The position numbers and the translations under genes were made by a program. The notes under the pieces were generated by a model that saw only the letters and a program-made list of their open reading frames with translations, did no database searches and was not told where the DNA came from. DNA of 64,000 bases from Streptomyces sp. CC208A. GTDB lineage: Bacteria; Actinomycetota; Actinomycetes; Streptomycetales; Streptomycetaceae. Of the stretch, positions 34,250 to 44,511 are shown in pieces. The number at the start of each line of letters is the position of its first letter. Position 1 is the stretch's first letter. The stretch covers positions 1-64,000 of the forward strand of contig NZ_JASCXN010000038.1 of NCBI RefSeq assembly GCF_030010625.1. Direction: 5' to 3'.

Positions 34250-34744
34250 TCAGCGGCCGCGCAGACGGCGGACGAGGATGCTCGCGTCGCCGCGGGACTC
34301 CAGGTCCGCCAGGACCACGGCGACCGCCTCGCGGACGATCCGGCCGCGGTCGACGGCGAGGCCGTGCTCGCCGCGCAGCACGAGCCGCGCGTGCTCCAGG
34401 TCCATCAGCTCCTCGGCGGAGACGTAGACCGTGATCTTCTCGTCGTGGCGTTCCCGGCCGCTGGGGCGCCGGTTGGTGGTCCGGCCCCGGCGCCGCGCGG
34501 GGGCGGCCGCCTTCGCGGGGGCGGGCTGCTGCGCGGGGACCGACTCGGTCTCCCGGGCGCGGGGCTCGGCCGCCTCCGAGCCGGCCGCCGCGTGCTCGGC
34601 GGAGCCGGGAGCGGCACCGCCGTCCGCGCCTGCCGCCGGGTCGCTCTCGCCCGCCGGAGCGGGAACGGTTCGGCGGGGTGAGGACGCCTGGAGCGCCATC
34701 CCCCCGGTCGTACGGAAGAGTTCGTCGGCTCCGGGCAGACTCAC
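34250..34744 (-). CDS. Ribbon-helix-helix-like partner of the ParA-type ATPase
   Basis: The 164-residue protein has a disordered Ala/Pro/Glu-rich first 95 residues. The C-terminal segment contains a basic patch (ARRRGRTTNRRPSGRERHD), a beta strand KITVYVSAEEL and two helices ending AVAVVLADLESRG, which fits a ribbon-helix-helix DNA-binding fold. Its GTG start overlaps the parA stop as GTGA, the usual position of a ParB-like partner. The function as a DNA-binding cofactor of the ATPase is inferred. Confidence 0.6.
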   Translation of the reverse strand: MSLPGADELFRTTGGMALQASSPRRTVPAPAGESDPAAGADGGAAPGSAEHAAAGSEAAEPRARETESVPAQQPAPAKAAAPARRRGRTTNRRPSGRERHDEKITVYVSAEELMDLEHARLVLRGEHGLAVDRGRIVREAVAVVLADLESRGDASILVRRLRGR

Positions 34745-35874
34745 TCGGCGTGACACCGGGCGAGCACCTCCCTGGCGAGCTGGCGGTAGGCGGCGGCGCC
34801 CACGGAGTTGGAGGCGTACGTGGTGATGGGCTCGCCGGCGACCGTGGTCTCCGGGAAGCGCACCGTCCGGCCGATCACCGTGTGGTAGACGTGGTCGTCG
34901 AAGGCCTCGACGACGCGCGCGAGCACCTCGCGGGAGTGGACGGTCCGGGAGTCGTACATCGTGGCGAGGATGCCGTCGAGCTCCAGCTCGGGGTTGAGCC
35001 GCTCCTGGACCTTCTCGATGGTCTCGGTCAGCAGGGCCACACCGCGCAGCGCGAAGAACTCGCACTCCAGCGGCACGATGACCTTGTGAGCCGCCGTCAG
35101 GGCGTTCACGGTCAGCAGGCCGAGCGAGGGCTGACAGTCGATCACGATGTAGTCGTAGTCGTTCATCAGCGGCTTGAGGGCGCGCTGGAGCGTGGACTCG
35201 CGCGCGACCTCGGAGACCAGCTGCACCTCGGCGGCGGAGAGGTCGATGTTGCTCGGCAGCAGGTCCATGTTGGGGACCGCCGTCTTGAGCAGCACCTCGT
35301 CCGCCGACATGCCCCGCTCCATGAGCAGGTTGTAGACGGTGAGGTCGAGCTCCATCGGGTTCACGCCGAGGCCGACCGACAGGGCGCCCTGCGGGTCGAA
35401 GTCGACGAGCAGCACCCGTCGTCCGTACTCGGCGAGCGCGGCACCCAGGTTGATGGTCGACGTGGTCTTGCCGACGCCGCCCTTCTGGTTGCACATCGCG
35501 ATGATCGTGGCGGGGCCGTGGTCGGTCAGCGGGCCCGGGATCGGGAAGTACGGCAGCGGCCGTCCGGTGGGGCCGATCCGCTCGCGGCGCTGGCGGGCAG
35601 CGTCGGGCGCGAGGGTGGCCGCGTACTCCGGGTCGGGCTCGTACTCGGCGTCGGGGTCGTAGAAGTGCCCCTCGGGCAGCTCGTCGTAGGCGGCGAAGTG
35701 GGTGGACTCTCGGCCCATCTCGTTGCCGGCCGTGGCGTTCACGTGTAGGCCGTCCATCGTCTTCAGCGTGTGGGTTGTCGTCATGGGCTGGTGCGTCGCG
35801 AAGGTCCGCACCGCGACGGAACCGACCGGGGCACCTGGCGCACCGCTCCCGGGAGTAAATGTCGACTCATTCAC
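34741..35874 (-). CDS. ParA/Soj-like ATPase
   Basis: The 377-residue protein has an N-terminal extension of about 120 residues. The deviant Walker A CNQKGGVGKTT, Walker A' LLVDFDPQGALSVGLG and Walker B IVIDCQPSLG of ParA proteins follow. It should form ATP dimers that bind DNA non-specifically. It is the first gene of the operon with the RHH-like gene, scpA, scpB and rluB, so it probably serves chromosome organisation apart from the main parAB locus. The GTG at 35874 was chosen because of AAGGAGG upstream. No parS-like site was seen nearby. Confidence 0.9.
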   Translation of the reverse strand: MNESTFTPGSGAPGAPVGSVAVRTFATHQPMTTTHTLKTMDGLHVNATAGNEMGRESTHFAAYDELPEGHFYDPDAEYEPDPEYAATLAPDAARQRRERIGPTGRPLPYFPIPGPLTDHGPATIIAMCNQKGGVGKTTSTINLGAALAEYGRRVLLVDFDPQGALSVGLGVNPMELDLTVYNLLMERGMSADEVLLKTAVPNMDLLPSNIDLSAAEVQLVSEVARESTLQRALKPLMNDYDYIVIDCQPSLGLLTVNALTAAHKVIVPLECEFFALRGVALLTETIEKVQERLNPELELDGILATMYDSRTVHSREVLARVVEAFDDHVYHTVIGRTVRFPETTVAGEPITTYASNSVGAAAYRQLAREVLARCHAE

Positions 35875-36237
35875 AAGTCGTCTTACCTCCTTGGACGTGA
35901 CCAGGAACATTTATCGATAGGTCAGCGTGGCACCATGCCGACGGTTGGCGACTCTATGGCGTGTCACCGCTCCGCAGCAACACAATCGCCCGGACCCGGC
36001 CCGATGTGTCGGCAACCGAACACGCCTCTGTCAAGGGCGCGCAGCCATGCATCCACACGTTTCAGGGGTGTGCGAAACGGTTAAAGGGTTACGTTCGAGG
36101 CGAGTTGACCGAACGTTTTGGCGTGGCCGGAGACACAGTCGGCCGGACCTTGTCGAACAAGGTCCGGCCAGGTGCGTGACATTGACGGCGGGCGTTGACG
36201 GGGCCGTCGTCGGGGGGTGTCCGGGAGGTGCTCCGGA
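35875..36237. other. Intergenic region: parA promoter side and ald terminator
   Basis: This 363-bp gap lies between ald and parA, both on the minus strand. It holds the ald terminator at 36141-36169 and, closer to parA, a less GC-rich stretch (35880-36110) that should contain the parA promoter. No gene or known RNA element was recognised. Confidence 0.5.
36141..36169 (-). terminator. Hairpin terminator of ald
   Basis: A perfect 13-bp stem (GGCCGGACCTTGT, loop CGA, complement) lies 70-100 bp beyond the ald stop at 36238. Confidence 0.8.
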
Positions 36238-37353
36238 TCAGCCGATGAGGGTGCTCAGCTCCACGTGCTCGTAGCCGTGCGCCTCGGCCACCTCCTTGTA
36301 AACGACCTTGCCGTCATGGGTGTTGAGGCCCAGGGCGAGCGCGGAGTCGCGGCGGAGCGCCTCGACCCAGCCGTTGTTCGCCAGCGACACGATGTAGGGC
36401 AGCGTGGCGTTGGTGAGGGCGTAGGTGGAGGTGTTCGGGACGGCGCCCGGCATGTTGGCCACGCAGTAGAAGATCGAGTTGTGGACCTGGAAGGTCGGCT
36501 CGGCGTGGGTGGTCGGGTGGGAGTCCTCGAAGCAGCCGCCCTGGTCGATGGCAATGTCGACAAGGACACTTCCGGGCTTCATCTTGGCGACGAGCTCGTT
36601 GGTGACCAGCTTCGGGGCCTTGGCGCCGGGGATGAGGACGGCACCGACGACGAGGTCGGCCTCGACGACGGCCTTCTCCAGCTCGAAGGCGTTGGAGACG
36701 ATCGTCTTGACCTTCGTGCCGAAGATCTTGTCGGCCTCGCGGAGCTTGTTGATGTCCCTGTCGAGCAGGGTCACGTGGAAGCCCAGGCCGATGGCGATCT
36801 GCACGGCGTTCCAGCCGGAGACGCCGCCGCCGATGACGACGCACTCGCCGGCGTGGGTGCCGGGGACGCCGCCGGGGAGGACGCCGCGGCCGCCGGCCGA
36901 GCGCATCAGGTGGTAGGCGCCGACCTGCGGGGCCAGGCGGCCCGCGACCTCGGACATCGGGGCGAGCAGCGGAAGCGCGCGGTTCGCGGTCTCGACGGTC
37001 TCGTACGCGATGGCGGTGGTGCCGGACTCCAGGAGGGCGTCCGTGCACTCCTTCGAGGCGGCGAGGTGCAGGTAGGTGAAGAGCGTCTGGTCCTTGCGGA
37101 GGCGGTGGTACTCCTCCGCGATCGGCTCCTTGACCTTGAGGAGCAGGTCGGCGGTGGCCCAGACCTCGTCGGCGGTGCCGAGGATCTCGGCACCGGCGGC
37201 GACGTACTCCTCGTCCGTGATCGAGGAGCCCACGCCCGCGTTCTGCTCGATGAAGACCTGGTGGCCGTTGCGGACGAGCTCGTGGACACCGGCGGGGGTG
37301 ATGGCCACGCGGAACTCGTTGTTCTTGACCTCGCGGGGGATGCCGACCTTCAT
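36238..37353 (-). CDS. ald: Alanine dehydrogenase
   Basis: The 371-residue enzyme has the MKVGIPREVKNNEFRVAITP start and the NAD-binding motif VVIGGGVSGWNAVQIAIGLG. The active-site Lys lies in the LLLKVKEP segment, His in TYLHLAA, and Asp in VDIAIDQGGC. It converts alanine to pyruvate and ammonia with NAD+, in nitrogen use or under low oxygen. It is a single gene with terminator. Length and motifs are standard. Confidence 0.95.
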   Translation of the reverse strand: MKVGIPREVKNNEFRVAITPAGVHELVRNGHQVFIEQNAGVGSSITDEEYVAAGAEILGTADEVWATADLLLKVKEPIAEEYHRLRKDQTLFTYLHLAASKECTDALLESGTTAIAYETVETANRALPLLAPMSEVAGRLAPQVGAYHLMRSAGGRGVLPGGVPGTHAGECVVIGGGVSGWNAVQIAIGLGFHVTLLDRDINKLREADKIFGTKVKTIVSNAFELEKAVVEADLVVGAVLIPGAKAPKLVTNELVAKMKPGSVLVDIAIDQGGCFEDSHPTTHAEPTFQVHNSIFYCVANMPGAVPNTSTYALTNATLPYIVSLANNGWVEALRRDSALALGLNTHDGKVVYKEVAEAHGYEHVELSTLIG

Positions 37354-37498
37354 CGTCGATCACGGTCCTTGAATCAGGGGATAACTGGGTCACTGCGATA
37401 CATACCCGGATGCACTGCGGCACACCGGGGCAGACCACGTTCCAACGCGGCAGAACCAGTCTAATGAAGGAGTTCCCGCTGTCTAGCCTTTCAAAGTA

Positions 37499-39487
37499 CT
37501 AATCTTCTGCGGAGCCACTGCGGATTTCGTAGGCGTGGCGTTCCGTTTCCAGGAGTCGGTCCGCCGTGGCGCGGTGCAGCCGCGCCGCCGCGGGGTCGCC
37601 GAGCCGGTCGAGGGTGTCGGCGAGCCGCAGCCGGAGCGCCGCCTGGAGCCGGGTGTCCTGGGCGCGGCGGGCCCACTCGACCGCCTCCTCACAGGTCCGC
37701 AGCGACTCCTCGGGACGTCCGGCGTACTCCTGCACCCGGGCCGCCTCGCTCAACGCCCGTGCGTGGCCCGGGAGATCGCCGAGCCTGCGGTACCCGGCCG
37801 CGGCCGCCCGCCAGTGCCGCAGCGCCTCCCCGTACCGCCCCGCATAGGTCTGTACGGCGCCGAGGCGGGCGTACAGCCGCGCCTGGTCCGCCCGCTCGTC
37901 GTGGGCGAGGCGCTGGGCGAGGGCGCGGCCGTACCAGTCGCCGGCCCGCTGCCAGTCGCCGAGCTCCTGATAGCTGCCACCTACGGATTCCATTGCGCGA
38001 CCGGTGGCGTACGGGTCATTTGCTTGCCTTCCGGCCTCCCATGCCAACCGATATCGCAGCAGAGCGTCCTTGGCGCGGCCGGTTCTGGCGTCGAGGTCGC
38101 CGAGGTTGAGCAGGGCCGCGGCCCGTTCGCGGTGCAGTCCGCGCCGCTCGGCCACGTCGAGGACGAGCCGGTGCAGCCCGTAGAGGTCGGCGGCCGCCGC
38201 CTCGGCGCCGGAGTGCGCGGTGAGCGCCCGCACCAGGGAGGCGATGAGCCGGCGGGCGAGGGTGTCGAGCTCGCCGTCGGCGACCGCGAGCCGGGCGCAG
38301 GCGAGGAGCACGGTCCTGCGGGTGGCCAGCCAGCGGGCGGCGGCCTCGGGGGTGGGGAAGCGCAGGGCGCGCGGCAGGCCGGCGAGCTTGCGCCGGGCCG
38401 GGGAGCCCTCGGGTTCGGTGACCGCACGGCAGGACTGGAGGAGCCGTACGGTCCGCTCCAGCATCCGGGCCCGGGCGAGCTGCACCTCGGCGGGCCGGTC
38501 GCGCTCCTCCAGCTGGGCGCGGAGAAGGGGGACGAGATGGCCGGGGGCCTCGTACTGTCCGTCCCCCCTGTCGGCCACCAGCCCCAGACGGGCGAAGTCC
38601 GCGAGGGTGGTGGCCGCCGCCGAGACCGAGCAGCCGGCCAGGGCGGAGGCGGTGTGGGCGTCGGCCCGGCCGAGCGGGGCGAGCGCCAGGTAGCGCAGTA
38701 TCCGGGCGGCCGGCTGGGGCAGCGCCTGGTGGGCGAGGAGGAAGGCGCGGGTGAGGGGGTCGCCGCTCATGCCGCGGAGCCGTTTGGCGAGGTCGGCGAC
38801 GGAGGTCTCGGGCCGTCCCGCCAGCCAGCCGCCGGCCAGGACCACCGCGGCGGGCAGTCCGCCGCACTCCTCCACCAGCGCCTCGGCGGCCTGGGGGTCG
38901 ACGGTGATGCGGACCGAGCCGGTGGCGGAGGTCAGCAGCTCGATGGCCGACTTCGGGTCGAGCCCGCCGACGGTGCAGGGCCGTACGTCCGGGATGCCGG
39001 TGAGCGGCCCCCGCGCCACCGCGACGACGAGGGCGTCCGGGTTGTCGGGGAGGAGGGGGTCGGCCTGCTCGGCGTCGACGGCGTCGTCGAGCAGCAGCAC
39101 CGCCCGGCGGGTGGAGAGCGCCTCGCGGACCAGCTGGGTCAGTTCGTCCTCGGCGGCGCCGGGGGGTTCGGCGACCCCGAGGTCGCGGAGGAGTTCGCGG
39201 GCGGCCCGCGCGGTGGGGACGGGCTCCCCGCCGGGCTCGGTGAGCCGGGCCCGGTGGACGCCGTCGGGGTAGCGGTCGGCGAGCGAGGCGATCAGCTCCT
39301 CGGCGAGCGCGGTACGGCCCGAGCCGGGCCGGCCGGCGATGAGGAGGACGCGGGCACGGGGCGCCTTGCGGCCGGTGAGGGTGTCCAGGCCGGTCCGCTC
39401 GATGTCGGCGCGCAACGCCTTCAACTCCCGCTGCCGGCCGTAGAACTGCCGGCTGCCGGCCGCCGCTGCCACAGCCTGATCCGTCAC
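37499..39487 (-). CDS. STAND-type NTPase with TPR repeats
   Basis: The 662-residue protein has an NB-ARC-like NTPase domain (about 15-330) with FYGRQRELKALRAD, P-loop GRPGSGRTAL (52-61) and VLLLDDAVD. A helical spacer leads to tetratricopeptide repeats (about 440-640, such as ALLNLGDLDARTGRAKDALL and YARLGAVQTYAGRYGEALR). The P-loop has Arg in place of Lys. Such proteins act as signal-transducing ATPases or regulators; this one lacks an N-terminal DNA-binding domain. Start GTG at 39487 was chosen where homology begins. Confidence 0.75.
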   Translation of the reverse strand: MTDQAVAAAAGSRQFYGRQRELKALRADIERTGLDTLTGRKAPRARVLLIAGRPGSGRTALAEELIASLADRYPDGVHRARLTEPGGEPVPTARAARELLRDLGVAEPPGAAEDELTQLVREALSTRRAVLLLDDAVDAEQADPLLPDNPDALVVAVARGPLTGIPDVRPCTVGGLDPKSAIELLTSATGSVRITVDPQAAEALVEECGGLPAAVVLAGGWLAGRPETSVADLAKRLRGMSGDPLTRAFLLAHQALPQPAARILRYLALAPLGRADAHTASALAGCSVSAAATTLADFARLGLVADRGDGQYEAPGHLVPLLRAQLEERDRPAEVQLARARMLERTVRLLQSCRAVTEPEGSPARRKLAGLPRALRFPTPEAAARWLATRRTVLLACARLAVADGELDTLARRLIASLVRALTAHSGAEAAAADLYGLHRLVLDVAERRGLHRERAAALLNLGDLDARTGRAKDALLRYRLAWEAGRQANDPYATGRAMESVGGSYQELGDWQRAGDWYGRALAQRLAHDERADQARLYARLGAVQTYAGRYGEALRHWRAAAAGYRRLGDLPGHARALSEAARVQEYAGRPEESLRTCEEAVEWARRAQDTRLQAALRLRLADTLDRLGDPAAARLHRATADRLLETERHAYEIRSGSAED

Positions 39488-39636
39488 GGGGCCACACTCC
39501 CGTCCACCTGCGCACGAGCCGATCCCGCGGGGACTCCGCACGGGCGTGTACGAGCGTAGTTCAGCCCCCCGCACACCCCTGGCGGAGCACGACGGGCACA
39601 TCCCCCGATCGGATCAACGGACAGTCACACCGGACC

Positions 39637-39665
39637 TTGCCCACGCAGGCGGGCGCAGCCCACAC
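39637..39665. repeat. Dispersed repeat shared with the tyrA-cmk gap
   Basis: The stretch TTGCCCACGCAGGCGGGCGC and following AGCCCACAC matches, in inverted orientation, 23907-23938, with only a short insertion between the TTGCCCAC and GGCGGGCGCAGCCCACAC blocks. It lies in the gap between the STAND-TPR gene and the Nudix gene. Confidence 0.5.
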
Positions 39666-39703
39666 AGGGACGCGGGGCGCAGCCAGCGCGGGGCGTCGAG
39701 GCG

Positions 39704-40333
39704 CTACGCCTCGAAGGGGCGGGCCGGCCAGGGCGCGTCGGCGGGGCGCAGCGCGTCCAGGCCGTCACCGGCCCTCGCGGCGACCAGCGACAGCACACCC
39801 ACGACCAGGCAGTTGTTGTGCAGCTCGCCGGCGAGGACACCGCGCACCAGGTCCGTCAGCGGGACCCGCGCCACCTCCATGTCGGCCTCCTCCTCGGCGA
39901 CCTCGTACCGCTCCCCCTCCGCCTCGGCGAGGTCGCGCGCCAGGAAGATCCGTACGGCCTCGTCGCAGCCGCCGGGGGTGGTGTAGACGTCGGTCAGGAC
40001 GTGCCACTCCCCCGCCTTGGCGTGCGCCTCCTCGTACAGCTCGCGCTGGGCGGCGTGCAGCGGGTTCTCACCGGGCACGTCGAGCAGTCCGGCCGGGATC
40101 TCCCACAGCTTCTGCCGCACCGGGTGCCGGTACTGCCGCAGCACGAGCACCCGGTCCTGGTCGTCCAGGGCCAGGACGGCCACGGAGCCCGGGTGGACCT
40201 GGTAGTCGCGGCGGACGACCGAGCCGTCCGGCATGACCACGTCGTCCGTGCGGACACTCGTCTTGTTGCCCGTGAAGGGGGTGGCGGTGGCGACGGTCCG
40301 CCACTCCTCCGGGGTGTCCTGCACCTGTGTCAC
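39704..40333 (-). CDS. Nudix hydrolase, ADP-ribose pyrophosphatase type
   Basis: The 209-residue enzyme has the domain order of ADP-ribose pyrophosphatases: RRDYQVHPGSVAVLALDD, RQYRHPVRQKLWEIPAG and a Nudix box in which LLDVPGENP precedes AAQRELYEEA. It splits ADP-ribose into AMP and ribose-5-phosphate. Start GTG at 40333 with GGGAGG upstream. It follows pyrG, as in mycobacteria, but a terminator lies between them, so it may be read separately. Confidence 0.88.
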   Translation of the reverse strand: MTQVQDTPEEWRTVATATPFTGNKTSVRTDDVVMPDGSVVRRDYQVHPGSVAVLALDDQDRVLVLRQYRHPVRQKLWEIPAGLLDVPGENPLHAAQRELYEEAHAKAGEWHVLTDVYTTPGGCDEAVRIFLARDLAEAEGERYEVAEEEADMEVARVPLTDLVRGVLAGELHNNCLVVGVLSLVAARAGDGLDALRPADAPWPARPFEA

Positions 40334-40353
40334 TGGTCCTCCCACATACGAAA

Positions 40354-40393
40354 GCCGGGGTACGGGTCCTCGTGCGAGGAGCCGTACCCCGGC
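40354..40393 (-). terminator. Hairpin terminator of pyrG
   Basis: A 12-bp stem GCCGGGGTACGG (40354-40365) pairs with 40382-40393, and an inner CCTCG/CGAGG pair sits in the loop. It lies between the pyrG stop (40413) and the Nudix start. Confidence 0.8.
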
Positions 40394-40412
40394 AACGTTA
40401 ACAAGGGGGGTG

Positions 40413-42062
<1,650 letters not shown>

Positions 42063-42626
42063 CGCCAAGAGGGGGCTCCCGTGGTCGCGTTCTGGAGGTG
42101 CGAAGCGGCAGGTCCTCCGGAAGAATCGGGGGTGCCGTCGCTGCGGTTTCGGGGGCCTCGGCTGAGCGCCGTTTCCCACCGGTCCACGGGGTACCAGGGT
42201 ATCAGTGACAGCAGGAGACCGCTTCCGGCCACACGGTCGGCGCACCGGCCGACCGTGTGGGAGGGACCGCGAGGGGGCCGTCCGGGGGAGGCCGGCGGAC
42301 CACGGAGAAGATCACACAGACGCTCGATGAACATCCTGTTCACCCGTACGGAGCAGCACGTCACCGGGTGATCATCACGGTCGTCAGGGTGCGGACCGTC
42401 CCGCCGCACGTCGTCACCGGGCGGCGGGCCGACGCCGCCGCCCCGCCCGGGGAAGCGGACCGGGGGCCGTGTCGGCTCCCCTTGATCCGCTGCCCGGGCC
42501 GGGCATCCCGCACACTGGCACCGCGGGTACCTTCTCGCACCCACCGCAGGTCTCGCGGCGCGTGGACGCGACACCCGCAGCACGCGCCCCGAGGGGCGGA
42601 CAGGCCGTTCGACTGGAGTGAAACAC
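42063..42626. other. Divergent intergenic region with an inverted repeat
   Basis: This 564-bp gap serves pyrG and the GH15 gene. An inverted repeat at 42229-42260 (CCACACGGTCGG / CCGACCGTGTGG, 8-nt loop) lies about 170 bp upstream of pyrG and could be a leader hairpin or a stop for antisense reads. Otherwise no gene or known element was recognised. Confidence 0.5.
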
Positions 42627-44429
42627 GTGGCCGGGCGTATCGAGGATTACGCACTCATCGGAGACATGCAGACCGCGGCGCTGGTCTGCCGGGACGGCAG
42701 CGTCGACTGGCTCTGCCTGCCCCGCTTCGACTCGCATGCCGTCTTCGCGGCACTGCTCGGCACCGAGGAGCACGGCTTCTGGCGGGTGGGCCCGGCCGGC
42801 CCGGCCGACGCCGAGCCGGCCCCCGCCGACCGCCGCCGCTACCTGGGCGACTCGCTGATCCTGGAGTCGGAGTGGGACACCCCGCGCGGCACGGTCCGGG
42901 TGACCGACTTCATGCCGCCGCGCGACGGCGCCCCGCAGCTGATCCGGATCGTGGAGGGGGTCAGCGGCCGGGTGCCGATGCGCTCGACGCTGCGGATGCG
43001 GTTCAGCTACGGCCGGATCGTGCCCTGGGTGCACAAGGTCGGCGAGCGGACGGTCGCGGTGGCCGGGCCCGACTCGGTCTGGCTCGACACGGAGGTCGAG
43101 ACCCACGGCGAGCACCTCACCACCTACTCCGAGTTCACCGTCACCCCCGGCGACCGGCTCGCCTTCACCCTCTCCTGGCAGCCCTCGCACAAGGAGCAGC
43201 CGCCGCTGCCGGACCCGGAGGGCTCCCTGGAGGCGACCGCCGGCTTCTGGCGCGACTGGGTGGATCACTGCACCTACCACGGCCCCTACCGGGAGGCCGT
43301 GGTCCGCTCCCTGATCACCCTGAAGGCCCTGACGTACGCGCCCACCGGCGGGATCGTCGCCGCGCCGACCACCTCGCTGCCGGAGGAGATCGGCGGCGTG
43401 CGGAACTGGGACTACCGCTACACCTGGCTGCGGGACGCGGCGATCACCCTCTCCTCGCTGCTGCGCACCGGCTACCGCGAGGAGGCCCGCGCCTGGCGGG
43501 AGTGGCTGCTCCGCGCGGTCGCCGGCGACCCGGAGAACCTCCAGATCATGTACGGCATCGCGGGCGAGCGGGAGCTCGGCGAGGCGGAGCTCGACTGGCT
43601 GCCCGGGTACGAGAACTCGGGCCCCGTCCGGGTCGGCAACGGCGCCGCGAGCCAGCTCCAGCTGGACGTGTACGGCGAGGTCACCGAGGCCCTGCACCTG
43701 GCGCACATGACGGGCCTGTCCCGCAACGACTACGCCTCCCTGCTCCAGATCAAGCTGATCAACTACCTGGAGAAGAACTGGGACCAGCCCGACGAGGGCA
43801 TCTGGGAGGTCCGCGGCCCGCGCCGGCACTTCACCCACTCCAAGGTGATGGCCTGGGTGGCGGTCGACCGCACGATCAAGCTGATCGAGTCCGGTGACGC
43901 GGACGGGCCGCTTGAGCGCTGGCGCGAGCTGCGCGACGAGATCCACCGGGACGTCTGCGACAAGGGCTACGACAAGGAGCGGAACACCTTCACCCAGTCG
44001 TACGGCTCCAAGGAGCTGGACGCCTCGCTGCTGCTGATCCCGCAGATGGGCTTCCTGCCGCCGGACGACAAGCGGGTGATCGGCACGATCGAGGCGATCC
44101 AGCGGGAGCTGTCCACGGAGGACGGCTTCGTGCTGCGCTATCCGACGGCCGGCGAGGAGGCGGGCGTCGACGGTCTGGAGGGCGACGAGGGCGCCTTCCT
44201 CGCCTGCTCGTTCTGGCTCGCCGACGACCTGGCGATGATCGGCCGGGTCGACGAGGCCCGCACCCTCTTCGAGAAGCTGCTGTCGCTCCGCAACGACCTG
44301 GGGCTGCTCGCGGAGGAGTGGGACCCGCGGCTCCAGCGGCAGGTGGGCAACTTCCCGCAGGCGTTCAGCCACGTCCCGCTGATCGACACCGCCCTGCGGC
44401 TGACGGCGAGCGGCGCGTACGGCGGCTGA
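42627..44429 (+). CDS. Glycoside hydrolase family 15 (glucoamylase/trehalase-like)
   Basis: The 600-residue soluble protein has the GH15 N-terminal beta domain (IEDYALIGDMQTAALVCRDG, SVDWLCLPRFDS) and an (alpha/alpha)6 barrel from about residue 230 with RNWDYRYTWLRDAA and the catalytic Glu in EGDEGAFLACSFW. Bacterial members of this cytoplasmic subgroup hydrolyse trehalose or alpha-glucans. No signal peptide is present. GTG at 42627, eight bases after GGAG, was preferred over the GTG at 42618. It is divergent from pyrG and stands alone. Confidence 0.9.
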   Translation: MAGRIEDYALIGDMQTAALVCRDGSVDWLCLPRFDSHAVFAALLGTEEHGFWRVGPAGPADAEPAPADRRRYLGDSLILESEWDTPRGTVRVTDFMPPRDGAPQLIRIVEGVSGRVPMRSTLRMRFSYGRIVPWVHKVGERTVAVAGPDSVWLDTEVETHGEHLTTYSEFTVTPGDRLAFTLSWQPSHKEQPPLPDPEGSLEATAGFWRDWVDHCTYHGPYREAVVRSLITLKALTYAPTGGIVAAPTTSLPEEIGGVRNWDYRYTWLRDAAITLSSLLRTGYREEARAWREWLLRAVAGDPENLQIMYGIAGERELGEAELDWLPGYENSGPVRVGNGAASQLQLDVYGEVTEALHLAHMTGLSRNDYASLLQIKLINYLEKNWDQPDEGIWEVRGPRRHFTHSKVMAWVAVDRTIKLIESGDADGPLERWRELRDEIHRDVCDKGYDKERNTFTQSYGSKELDASLLLIPQMGFLPPDDKRVIGTIEAIQRELSTEDGFVLRYPTAGEEAGVDGLEGDEGAFLACSFWLADDLAMIGRVDEARTLFEKLLSLRNDLGLLAEEWDPRLQRQVGNFPQAFSHVPLIDTALRLTASGAYGG

Positions 44430-44511
44430 GGGGCGCGGTGGAGGGGCGCCCTCCGGGGGCCGGACCTACGATGAAGATGTCCCGGCCCCCGCAACGAAAG
44501 GGGGGCGTTCG

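Noticed and set aside
35875..36237. parS-like centromere near the ParA gene
   Set aside because: No GTTTCACGTGAAAC-type palindrome is present.
44456..44490. Hairpin GGGGGCCGGAC/GTCCCGGCCCCC after the GH15 gene
   Set aside because: Imperfect with a 13-nt loop and it overlaps the next gene's ribosome site, so I did not call it a terminator.
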